A stretch of DNA of 64,000 bases, taken from contig JAVHVE010000046.1 in the NCBI GenBank assembly GCA_032160705.1, forward strand, positions 44,633-108,632, read 5' to 3'. The translations under genes were made by a program, and so were the position numbers. Below are positions 48,533 to 56,126 of this stretch, in pieces (within the stretch, counting starts at the first letter, position 1; each line of letters opens with the position of its first letter). This DNA is from QHXM01 sp032160705. Lineage in GTDB: Bacteria > Acidobacteriota > Blastocatellia > Pyrinomonadales > Pyrinomonadaceae. The notes beneath the pieces are model-generated. The model was given only the letters and a program-made list of their open reading frames with translations. It made no database searches and was not told where the DNA came from.

Positions 48533-50095
48533 TCATAATGCTTCGGCAGACATCGAAAATACAGCGGTGTCTTGGGTGTTCCCCTCGCCCGTTTGCGCTC
48601 TTGTTGAAGAACGCAAGACGCTGCCGCCTGTGATAATAGCCGCGACACGCATCGCCGAGACGATGACCGGAGTGATACCGCCTCCGGGCTGCGTCCAGTG
48701 GCCTACGAAGTAGAGATTCTTGACAGGGCCAACGAGGCCGGGTCGTGCGTCGCCTAGTTGTGCGGGCGACATCTCCCACCCCAGCATGGCACCCTGATGA
48801 TTAAGCGTGTACTTGTGGGAAGTCTGTGCGGAGGCGCTCATCTTGACTACAATCTTTTCCGAGAAACCTGGCATCACCCGCTCCAGATTGTCCATAATAT
48901 ATTTCTCCACGTGAGCTTTATGCTGAGGCCAATCGTCAATTGCGTTGTAGTCAATGTCAATCAATTTCTGGACAATTACAATGTGGCCGCCCTCGGGTGC
49001 CATACGCGGCTCAAATAGAGTCGGCACAAAGATTTTGAAGGCGCTCTGTGTCACCGTTTCAGCATCCCACGAACTCCAGTGGTAACCTTCCATTTCGCGC
49101 AATACTTCGGTCGGCATATTCTTCAAGCCGATGTGTGTCAGGAAACAGGAATGAGTTGGCCGCAGCTCTCGAAGCTGTTTCAAATAATCCTCGACCCGTT
49201 CTTCGCGTGGAAGCATTTTTTCGAGTGTCTGAAGCATATCGGCGTTCGAGATAACCGCGCCCGCGCGAACGCTATCGGTGCGAGCAGCGCCTTGTCCATT
49301 CGTCGTAACTTCAACGCCGAAGGCTTCGCTATCTCGGGTCAGGATGCGGCTCACCAATGAACGCATCAAAATGTGACCGCCGCTCTGCTCAAAACGCGCG
49401 GCAAGTTCGTCTGCAAAGGCTTGCGAGCCGCCGCGCGGGTAGTAGTTGCCCAGAAAATAGGAGAGCCTCAGCATGGAGTCGAAGATAAAAGAGGTGCGGG
49501 AAGGCGGCGACCCCCAGTGGCCGCAATCGGCTGCGAGCAGGAGTTTGAGCTTCCGGTTACGGAAAAACTTATCAAGTGCATCCCTGACGGTCATCTCCCT
49601 GAAAGGATTAAGCCTGTCAGTATTCGACCCGCGAAAGTAATAGAGCAGGCCCAGCAGATAGGCTTCGCGTACCACATCGAAAAAGGGGTCAAGAGCTTTC
49701 CTTTCATCCTGGAACTCGGCCTTCAGCCGCGTCAGATAGCTATCGAAATCAGCCGGGACGGAAAAGCTTGCTCCGTCTGGAAAATGGAACTTATCCACCG
49801 GATCCATCTTGATCCAGCCGTTGAGGCAGCCCAATTCAAGAAGCAGTTTTCCGGTAATGGTCGCAGGGTTGCCGAGCAAAGGATAAAAATGGGTCGCGGC
49901 GTCGAAGGTGTAGCCCCGTCGCCGGAAAGTGCTGCAATAGCCACCGACCATGTAGTGCTGCTCAATAAGGAGCACGCGCAACCCTTCGCGCGCGAGCAGA
50001 TTCGCGCACACCAATCCTCCTATGCCCGCGCCCACAATCACAGCATCATAAGAATTACGTGGCGGGCCTTTCAGGCCTTTGAAGGGACGAATCAT
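48533..50095 (-). CDS. FAD-dependent oxidoreductase, CrtI/CrtO/RetSat-like
   Basis: 520 residues. Dinucleotide-binding motif VIVGAGIGGLVCANLLAREG and VGGYCSTFRRRGYTFDAATHFYP near the N-terminus, and the C-terminal signature NLYFVGHWTQPGGGITPVIVSAMRVAAII, as in phytoene desaturases, carotenoid isomerases and retinol saturases. No signal peptide. It would desaturate or saturate a conjugated chain. In this cluster it may act on the polyketide or isoprenoid product that the carotenoid oxygenase then cleaves. Confidence 0.88.
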   Translation of the reverse strand: MIRPFKGLKGPPRNSYDAVIVGAGIGGLVCANLLAREGLRVLLIEQHYMVGGYCSTFRRRGYTFDAATHFYPLLGNPATITGKLLLELGCLNGWIKMDPVDKFHFPDGASFSVPADFDSYLTRLKAEFQDERKALDPFFDVVREAYLLGLLYYFRGSNTDRLNPFREMTVRDALDKFFRNRKLKLLLAADCGHWGSPPSRTSFIFDSMLRLSYFLGNYYPRGGSQAFADELAARFEQSGGHILMRSLVSRILTRDSEAFGVEVTTNGQGAARTDSVRAGAVISNADMLQTLEKMLPREERVEDYLKQLRELRPTHSCFLTHIGLKNMPTEVLREMEGYHWSSWDAETVTQSAFKIFVPTLFEPRMAPEGGHIVIVQKLIDIDYNAIDDWPQHKAHVEKYIMDNLERVMPGFSEKIVVKMSASAQTSHKYTLNHQGAMLGWEMSPAQLGDARPGLVGPVKNLYFVGHWTQPGGGITPVIVSAMRVAAIITGGSVLRSSTRAQTGEGNTQDTAVFSMSAEAL

Positions 50096-50099
50096 ATTA

Positions 50100-50182
50100 A
50101 ACAGTTTTCAGTTTTCAGTTTTTAGTTTTCAGTTAAGAGAAAAGCAAATTGCTTAAAACTGAAAACTGAAAACTGAAAACTG
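50100..50182 (-). repeat. Heptamer-unit inverted repeat (CAGTTTT/AAAACTG type)
   Basis: Left arm 50100-50136 is CAGTTTT units; right arm 50152-50182 is AAAACTG units; loop about 15 bases. Lies between the HMG-CoA reductase gene and the CrtI-like gene, inside the island. Its sequence is unlike the CAGAAGA repeats of the sugar locus, but the 7-base period is the same. Confidence 0.85.
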
Positions 50183-50184
50183 CT

Positions 50185-51396
50185 TTATGGCCTGTTCCGA
50201 CCATATTCTTCGTGTGCCTGGACGAATTCGCCGCTAGCAATGCTCGCGCCCATCGAAAGCTCGCCCGCCAGCAGCGTTGCGGCGACTATCTCAGAGAACT
50301 TTGTTGCATACCCCGCTCCCGCACAGCCCAGCATTGCCAGGCACTCGCGGCTTGTTCCAAGATTTGTGCCGCCGCCAACTGTCGCCACCGTCAGTGAGGG
50401 CAAGGTCACACTGGCGTAGAGTTCCCCAGCATTCGTGAGTTCAAAGTTAGTAATGCCAACCGAGGCGTTCACAATATTAGCCACGTCCTGGCCGCAGGCG
50501 ATAAAGAGCGCCGCGAGGCCGTTGGCATAGTGACCGTTGTAGCCTACGGCGGCGGCTGAGACATGACCGAGCATGGTGTGATGCCACATCTCTATCAACT
50601 GCTGCGGTGTCGTGTGAAGATATGACTTGACAACCCCTTCAGGGAGGCGTGCACCGGCGACGACTCTTTTGCCCTTCCCGCCCGCGAAGAGAAACCCGCT
50701 GGCGCGCTTTTCCGAACAGTGGCCGCTGAAGATTTGAAAGCCCCGCACGCCCGACTTGCGATCCATAATCAGGCGACACGCTTTGTCCGTCGCTTTGACG
50801 ATCATGTTCATACCCTGCGCGTCTGCTGTGAAGTAACAAAAATGTACTATGACCTCTCGACCAATTGCGGAGCACTCAAGGCGCAGTAGTTTTCCGTGGC
50901 GTGTGGTGGATTCGGCCTCAGACCGAATCCAATCCAGATCGTGCTCGATGCCGCGTGCGAATTCATGGGCGCTTGCCACATCATCGAAAAAGAAGACGGG
51001 CGAAACGCGGTTCTCATCTGTATATATACGCACGCAAGCTCCGCCAGCGCGCGTGAGCGCCGCCATCCCGCGCTCATACGAGCGGACAAGAGCGCCTTCG
51101 GTCGTCGCCAGAGGAACATAGAAAGTGCCATTAGCGGCCACGCCGTGAATCAGAAGAGGCCCCGCCACTCCGAGCGGCATCTGTGCCGCGCCGATTGGGT
51201 TCTCCACGTTGCCGCGCATTGATTCTGAAGGGATCGAATGTGAACCGACGTGCGTCAAACGGCAGCCGGTCTTTTCCTCGACCCAACGGCGACGACGCTC
51301 CACATCATCGGTCGAATAGCCCTGCTCCTTTAGCCTCGGGACGAGTTCTAAAGGTGCAGAGTCTGGGCGTGGCGTCAGCACTGGCGAATCGGCCAT
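50185..51396 (-). CDS. HMG-CoA reductase (class I-like)
   Basis: 403 residues from ATG 51396; the frame begins with TTG at 51411. Motifs: ENPIGAAQMPLGVAGP, LATTEGALVRS (catalytic Glu, about 100), CSEKRASG (Lys about 230, in place of the usual DKKP), DAQGMNM, GQDVANIVNAS (Asp about 304), TVATVGGGTNLGTSRECL, and LAGELSMGASIASGEFVQAH (His about 395). All catalytic residues are retained. It reduces HMG-CoA to mevalonate with NADPH. No other mevalonate-pathway gene is in the window. The position among ketosynthases suggests a chain-specific role, e.g. reduction of a beta-methylated thioester. Confidence 0.93.
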   Translation of the reverse strand: MADSPVLTPRPDSAPLELVPRLKEQGYSTDDVERRRRWVEEKTGCRLTHVGSHSIPSESMRGNVENPIGAAQMPLGVAGPLLIHGVAANGTFYVPLATTEGALVRSYERGMAALTRAGGACVRIYTDENRVSPVFFFDDVASAHEFARGIEHDLDWIRSEAESTTRHGKLLRLECSAIGREVIVHFCYFTADAQGMNMIVKATDKACRLIMDRKSGVRGFQIFSGHCSEKRASGFLFAGGKGKRVVAGARLPEGVVKSYLHTTPQQLIEMWHHTMLGHVSAAAVGYNGHYANGLAALFIACGQDVANIVNASVGITNFELTNAGELYASVTLPSLTVATVGGGTNLGTSRECLAMLGCAGAGYATKFSEIVAATLLAGELSMGASIASGEFVQAHEEYGRNRP

Positions 51397-51455
51397 AATA
51401 ATTTTCACCAATGAAGTGGAAGATTACCTTCACTCATTTGAAATTCGCTTTAACC

Positions 51456-52691
51456 TTACGGATAACGCGCCAGCACAAGCGAGCAGCAGTGGCCGTCAAA
51501 ACTGATTGAGTTGACGAGACCAAAGCTGACATCAACTTGACGATTCTGTGGACTTATCATTGTGAGCGGAAAGTCCCCGTCCGTCTCTTCTAATCCTCGG
51601 ATGCCGGGAAGCACACGGTCGCGCATTGTCTCCATGAGCGCTATCACCTGCAAAGCTCCCGCAGCGCCCAGCGTCTCGCCCAGCATAGATTTAATGGCAG
51701 TGACAGGAAGTTTCTGCGCCGCAGACGCAAATACATCTGCCATCGCATGCGCTTCATGCCGGTCAACGCGTAGGCTACCACTGGCCGATGCGCTGAGACA
51801 ATCAATTGAGTTAGGCTGAAGCTCGGCATCCTTCAACGCCAGGCGAGCGGCGTGGGCTATTGCCTTAATAGCCTTTTCCCCATTCTTACCACGCGACGAG
51901 TCAAAGGCGCTGCCCGTTCCCTTAACCTCTGCCAGCACACGCGCTCCACGCTCGCGCGCCCGCGATGCGTCTTCAAGCATCAAAAGAGCAGCGCCTTCCC
52001 CCAGGAGAAAGCCGCCGCGCCGCACGTCGAAGGGAATTGGATATTTAACCTGGTCACCATTGTTTGAAGGGCACAATAACCCGGCGCGTTCGAAACCATA
52101 GAACGACTCGAAACAGAGTTCTTCCGCGCCGCCTGCTAACAGCGCTCGCGCGCTGCCCATGCGTATCAGGTCTGCTGCGTAGGCGATTGCTTGAAGCCCG
52201 GATGACGCGCCCGTCGAAATGGTAGAGTTCACGCCGCGCAAGTTTTGCATGATCGCCGTCTGACCAGTGGCCGCGCTGATGACTGTGTTGGCGAAATCCA
52301 TAGGACTGGCGTAGGAAGGCCCCGCCGTCAGCGCTCGCCGGTCAAATTCCGAGATAGTGTGGATGCTTCCGAACATAGTCCCCAAGACCAGACCAACTGC
52401 TTCGTGCACCTTCATCTCGTCAGTGAATCCACTATCTTCGAGAGCCAGTTGCGCGGCGGCAGCCACGAGCCGCGCTGTCCGATCAAGTGGGCGAAGATTT
52501 CTCTTGCCTAAATACTTTTGCGCGTCAAAAGCTGTAATCTCACAGGCCAGCGTGCAACCAAGTTTTTCAGTGCTGAAGAATTCAGGAGGCTTAATGGCGC
52601 TTCGACCATCGCAGAGCGCAGTATGCAGCACAGTTCTGTGGTCGCCGAGTGACGAGATAAGGCCGTCGCCTGTGATGACAACCTGCCTCAA
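51456..52691 (-). CDS. Chain-length-factor-like ketosynthase (KS-beta), catalytically degenerate
   Basis: 411 residues from TTG 52691. Thiolase-fold ketosynthase overall, but the active site is lost: the Cys position is Ala162 (ISTGASSG against IPTACAAG in the partner), the first His is Ser303 (SASASGSL against SAHGTGTL) and the second His is Glu339 (KSMLGETL against KSMIGHTM). In type II polyketide systems such a dead KS pairs with an active KS to set chain length. It follows the active KS by 6 bases, as in KS-alpha/KS-beta pairs. Confidence 0.88.
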   Translation of the reverse strand: MRQVVITGDGLISSLGDHRTVLHTALCDGRSAIKPPEFFSTEKLGCTLACEITAFDAQKYLGKRNLRPLDRTARLVAAAAQLALEDSGFTDEMKVHEAVGLVLGTMFGSIHTISEFDRRALTAGPSYASPMDFANTVISAATGQTAIMQNLRGVNSTISTGASSGLQAIAYAADLIRMGSARALLAGGAEELCFESFYGFERAGLLCPSNNGDQVKYPIPFDVRRGGFLLGEGAALLMLEDASRARERGARVLAEVKGTGSAFDSSRGKNGEKAIKAIAHAARLALKDAELQPNSIDCLSASASGSLRVDRHEAHAMADVFASAAQKLPVTAIKSMLGETLGAAGALQVIALMETMRDRVLPGIRGLEETDGDFPLTMISPQNRQVDVSFGLVNSISFDGHCCSLVLARYP

Positions 52692-52697
52692 ATAATT

Positions 52698-53918
52698 TCA
52701 GACCTCGCACTTCTTGAGGATGAGCGATGAGTTATTCCCGCCGAAGGCGTAGGCATTATTCATCGCCACGTTGACCTTGTGCTCGCGCGCCTGATTCGGA
52801 ACGTAGTCCAGGTCGCATTCGGGGTCAGGCTCTATCAAGTTCATAGTCGGAGGAATGCGATCCTGATGGATTGCGAGGGCGCAGACCGCAGTCTCTATGG
52901 CAGAGGCTGCGCCCATCGTATGCCCGATCATAGATTTAATCGAACTGATAGGGAGACGGTAAGCCGCTTGTTTGAAGAGACGTTTGACGGCGATAGTTTC
53001 CAAGCGGTCGTTGGTCAAAGTGCCCGTGCCATGCGCGCTGATGTAGCTCACATCTTCGGCGCGCGTGCCGCTTGAACGAAGCGCTTCTTCCATAGCGCGG
53101 ACTGCGCCATCGCTTTCAGGATGCGCCGCCGTCATGTGATGCGCGTCGCAAGAGAGGCCATAGCCCGTCACCTCCGCGTAAATGCGCGCGCCGCGCCCAA
53201 TTGCTCCTGCAAGTGTCTCAAGAACAAGCACGCCCGCGCCTTCGCCGGGAATCATCCCCTTGCGGTGACGATCAAAGGGCTGGCAAATCTCAGGCGCGAT
53301 TGCGCCGAGACGGGCGAACCCCGTATAGGTGATGCGCGAGAAGGGGTCAGCGCCTCCTGCCAGCATCACTGAAGCTCGCCCCGTGCGCAAAGCGTCGAAG
53401 GCATAGGCGACGGCGTAGTTTCCTGCGGCGCAGGCCGTCGGAATCACTATGTTAAGACCGCCCAACTCAAACTCGCTCGCTATATTCGCCGAAATATTAT
53501 GGCAAGGGTAACGCGCCATAAATTCAGCACCGACCCTTTCCAGTTTTTCATTCACGAAGCAGTCATCAAAGCGCTCAATCTCCAAAGGCTCGCCCGATGT
53601 CGTTCCCATTGATACTCCCACCTGTTCAGGTCCGATAGTATCCAGCACAAGCCCTGCATCTTCGAGCGCCAGACGAGAGGCGGCGATGGCGAACTGTGAC
53701 GCTCGGCCTATAGTTTCGACGTCAGTATTTAAAAGGTAGTGTGTCGCCGAGAACTCTTTTACCTCAGCCCCATAATGAACACTGAAATCTCTGGTGTCGT
53801 AAGCCTCCACGGGCGCGAAACTGCACCGGCCTGCGAGGAGATTACGCCAGACGGTTGCACACCCAGTACCGATAGGAGTGACAAGCCCGATTCCTGTAAT
53901 CACGACGCGGTGTTCCAT
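52698..53918 (-). CDS. Beta-ketoacyl-ACP synthase (KS-alpha, FabF-like)
   Basis: 406 residues. Complete FabF triad: Cys163 (VIPTACAAGNYAVAY), His296 (SAHGTGTLTND) and His333 (KSMIGHTMGAASA). It condenses an acyl chain with malonyl-ACP in the cytoplasm. Placed between ACP and KS-beta, the order typical of type II polyketide or aryl-polyene-like systems. No ketoreductase, dehydratase or acyltransferase of these systems lies in the same operon, so those steps must come from elsewhere or the fatty-acid pathway. Confidence 0.95.
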   Translation of the reverse strand: MEHRVVITGIGLVTPIGTGCATVWRNLLAGRCSFAPVEAYDTRDFSVHYGAEVKEFSATHYLLNTDVETIGRASQFAIAASRLALEDAGLVLDTIGPEQVGVSMGTTSGEPLEIERFDDCFVNEKLERVGAEFMARYPCHNISANIASEFELGGLNIVIPTACAAGNYAVAYAFDALRTGRASVMLAGGADPFSRITYTGFARLGAIAPEICQPFDRHRKGMIPGEGAGVLVLETLAGAIGRGARIYAEVTGYGLSCDAHHMTAAHPESDGAVRAMEEALRSSGTRAEDVSYISAHGTGTLTNDRLETIAVKRLFKQAAYRLPISSIKSMIGHTMGAASAIETAVCALAIHQDRIPPTMNLIEPDPECDLDYVPNQAREHKVNVAMNNAYAFGGNNSSLILKKCEV

Positions 53919-53932
53919 ACGTCAGGGCTGTT

Positions 53933-54175
53933 TCACGCTAGATATTGTTGGATGATTCTAACTGAGTCGCCTACGGTGCGAATTTCCGAAAGCTCTTCGT
54001 CGGGTATTTTGATCTTAAACTCATACTCAAGCCCGACGGCTATTTCGAGAATAGTCAGGGAATCTAGTTTCAGATCGTCTTTGTAGGACGCGTTGTCCCC
54101 AATCTCTGCCGTCTCTAAATTCGCAGTTGTTGAGATCGTCCTCTTAACTGCGGTTCTAATCTCGATGGCATTCAT
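53933..54175 (-). CDS. Acyl carrier protein
   Basis: 80 residues from ATG 54175 (the frame opens with a TTG before it). Four-helix ACP with the phosphopantetheine serine in LKLDSLTILEIAVGLEYEF (Ser39) and the usual acidic helix II. It carries the growing chain for the ketosynthase pair just downstream, 14 bases away, and is the first gene of the minus-strand cluster. Confidence 0.94.
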   Translation of the reverse strand: MNAIEIRTAVKRTISTTANLETAEIGDNASYKDDLKLDSLTILEIAVGLEYEFKIKIPDEELSEIRTVGDSVRIIQQYLA

Positions 54176-54422
54176 CAAAGGGACGCTCCCCGCGCGGGTT
54201 TTCTAATTGTAGAGAGAGAGTAAACCAGATTCAGCGAGCAGAAACAATAGCTGTTAGCTGAAGCCGCAGAGCAAACGACGCGAACAAAGACGCGTCGCGC
54301 TGCCCTACAGTGTTTGGGAGAAAGTTCGTCGTGATTACTTAAGAGCGCCTAATTAGCTTCCGCACGAGACAGTTGAGGGGTTCCAAAATCTAAGATTGAT
54401 TTTGTTAGGCTCTGTTGTGCCG

Positions 54423-54881
54423 TTACTTCTTGATAAGTTTCGCCTGAGAATTGACGGCTCGCCAGCCTCCGTCTTTCTGCTTAACGAACCTGTCCGACCA
54501 TTCCCAATCGCCACTGAAATCCATTCCTTTATACTTGGCATTCGTCAATGTGCTGCGACCAGTGACCACCGCCGTGTTGCCTGTAATCTTCACTCTGACG
54601 TCGTCGATAGACCAGGCCGCGACCACCAGCTCACGCGATTGAAGCGCGGCTCTCAGCATCCTCTTATTGAATCCCATGCCATGGGCGTTGCCATTAAAAT
54701 TATCCGTCTGTATTCTATCAAGCTTGTTGAGGTCGCCGTGTACTACAGCATTGGCCCACTCACGCACTAGCTCCTTCAGCGCAGCTTCATCATTGTTTTG
54801 AAAGTAGCCAGCGCTCACTATCATTTGGCTGAAAATGAGGAGCACGGTTGTCACCAAGACAACAACGAGAGGTCTTTTCAT
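54423..54881 (-). CDS. Secreted SnoaL/DUF4440-like protein
   Basis: 152 residues from ATG 54881, with AAAAGGAG upstream; a longer in-frame start at 54932 would bury the signal peptide. Signal peptide KRPLVVVLVTTVLLIFSQMIVSAG, then an NTF2-like fold: LKELVREWANAVVHGDLNKLDRI, VRVKITGNTAVVTGRST, WEWSDRFVKQKDGGWRAVNSQAKLI. This cone fold hosts cyclases and isomerases such as SnoaL, or acts as a small binding domain. No catalytic residues are certain. Its fold recurs in the N-terminal parts of both UnbV proteins and in the gene at 62854. It precedes the ACP gene by about 240 bases that hold no gene I can see. Confidence 0.75.
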   Translation of the reverse strand: MKRPLVVVLVTTVLLIFSQMIVSAGYFQNNDEAALKELVREWANAVVHGDLNKLDRIQTDNFNGNAHGMGFNKRMLRAALQSRELVVAAWSIDDVRVKITGNTAVVTGRSTLTNAKYKGMDFSGDWEWSDRFVKQKDGGWRAVNSQAKLIKK

Positions 54882-55079
54882 GGGTTTCTCCTTTTGCAAT
54901 TTGATAGAAGACGACTGAGCCTCTATTTTCATTTAATTTACAAATGAAAGTCAATGAGTTTATGGCGACAGGAGCGATTGAACGTGAATAGGCAACGAAC
55001 CAATGAGGTGGGATAGTTAATGTGAAGGTTGCCGTTGACGTAGTTGCAGGTGTTTGTAGAAATGGACAATAATTATCGA

Positions 55080-55204
55080 GGTCTGTTAGTGCCCAGCCGC
55101 ACCTGACAACTCATTCAACCGGAGCGGAATGAGCGCGGCTTTGATCCGCAAGGCTCGAAGGCTTGGTGGGTTGAATGCGCTCTCGGTTAATTCGAGCATT
55201 AGGC
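55080..55204 (+). other. attC-like recombination site (integron cassette, degenerate)
   Basis: Begins GTTAGTGCCC and ends ATTAGGCTGC. Inside, CTCATTCAACCGGAGCG and GCGCTCTCGGTTAATTCGAG are imperfect inverted complements, the layout of integron attC sites. It lies directly before a small ORF, as in cassettes. A second, weaker site may follow the ORF at about 55540 (CATAACAACAGCATGCACCC). Confidence 0.4.
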
Positions 55205-55231
55205 TGCTAGTCTTTCAATAGGGGGCGCGTC

Positions 55232-55504
55232 TTGATTTTTTCAACGCTCAATGGCTTCGTTTCATCGCACATCAAGCTGTTTGAGTTGATCGGCGTCACC
55301 ATGAGAATTTCCAGTTTCACGTTGGTCAGTTGGTTGGGGCCGCAAAGTCCGTTTATGTTTGTCTGGACGGTCAATACTATTGATGCAGTTTTGCTGTCCT
55401 GGTGCGCGATGTTGAAAAAGGATTCAGCTTACACACTACTCAACGTGTTCTGGGTAATGGTAGGTATTGTGGGCATAATTAGAGCCGGAACTTCCCTACA
55501 TTAG
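55232..55504 (+). CDS. Small membrane protein, possible integron cassette gene
   Basis: 90 residues with two hydrophobic segments (SFTLVSWLGPQSPFMFVWTVN and LLNVFWVMVGIVGIIRA). FVWTVNTIDAVLLSWCAMLKKDSAYTLLN is a coherent amphipathic helix pattern. It may be TTG-started nearer 55232, and it has no obvious ribosome site. It follows the attC-like site, which is why I keep it. No family is recognised. Confidence 0.4.
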   Translation: MIFSTLNGFVSSHIKLFELIGVTMRISSFTLVSWLGPQSPFMFVWTVNTIDAVLLSWCAMLKKDSAYTLLNVFWVMVGIVGIIRAGTSLH

Positions 55505-55818
55505 AAATGATATGTCCCTGTCAAGCCGCAGCATAACAACAGCATGCACCCCGACGCCCCTTCAGCCTGTTTCGGTGGCATCCATCGCTGTCTTGGACAA
55601 CGTGCAGGAAGGCTCACACAAATCGCTATTCACCGCCACCTTGCGCGACGGGTTAGTGACCAGCACGCCAGAGTGAATAACTATCCCGCGATAAATCCAA
55701 CCTATCCATACCGTAAGCGAGCAGCGAAAAGCATTTTCATGACATCAGGAAATTGGTCAAATATTCTTTTGAACTGCATATGCTACAACCTTAGAAGCTA
55801 TGAATTGGCACACCAAAC

Positions 55819-55850
55819 AGTTAGGGGCGGCTCTTGAGCCGCCCCTAACT
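55819..55850. terminator. Hairpin AGTTAGGGGCGGCTC...GAGCCGCCCCTAACT
   Basis: Perfect 15-base arms with a TT loop, a copy of the hairpin at 36051. Lies 13 bases from the tRNA-Ala fragment, as a terminator of the tRNA gene on the minus strand would. Confidence 0.7.
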
Positions 55851-55862
55851 TATCAAATCTAT

Positions 55863-55907
55863 TGGTGGAGCCGAGGGGGATCGAACCCCTGACCTCATGA
55901 CTGCCAG
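55863..55907 (-). pseudogene. tRNA-Ala(GGC) 3' fragment, second copy, probable attachment site
   Basis: The same 45 bases as 36230-36274 with one difference, in the anticodon stem. Anticodon loop CTGGCAG, T arm and ACCA are kept; no 5' half. Upstream on the minus strand, both copies have paired GTGTGCGAA/GTCTGCCAA-like motifs within about 150 bases (near 56050 and 36400), as expected for integrase arm sites. Direct orientation with copy 1. Confidence 0.8.
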
Positions 55908-56126
55908 TCACCTTCAGAGTTTTTTAGCTGAGTTTGGCTGAGTTAGATACAGTTCGCGGAGTACGTCTTAGTTGATGTTCTGGCGTGCTCCGCATCTTTG
56001 TTTCTTAGGTTGAGATTGATTGAGACAGAGTGAATTCGTGGAGTTCGCACACTTTTCGCACACATAGCTATGTGGCAAGTGGGATGAAGGATTACAACAA
56101 AATTACTACAGGCAGTGCGGAGTGCC

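Noticed and set aside
49373..50125. 250-codon plus-strand ORF opposite the CrtI-like gene
   Set aside because: Antisense shadow; the minus-strand frame carries the FAD-binding motifs.
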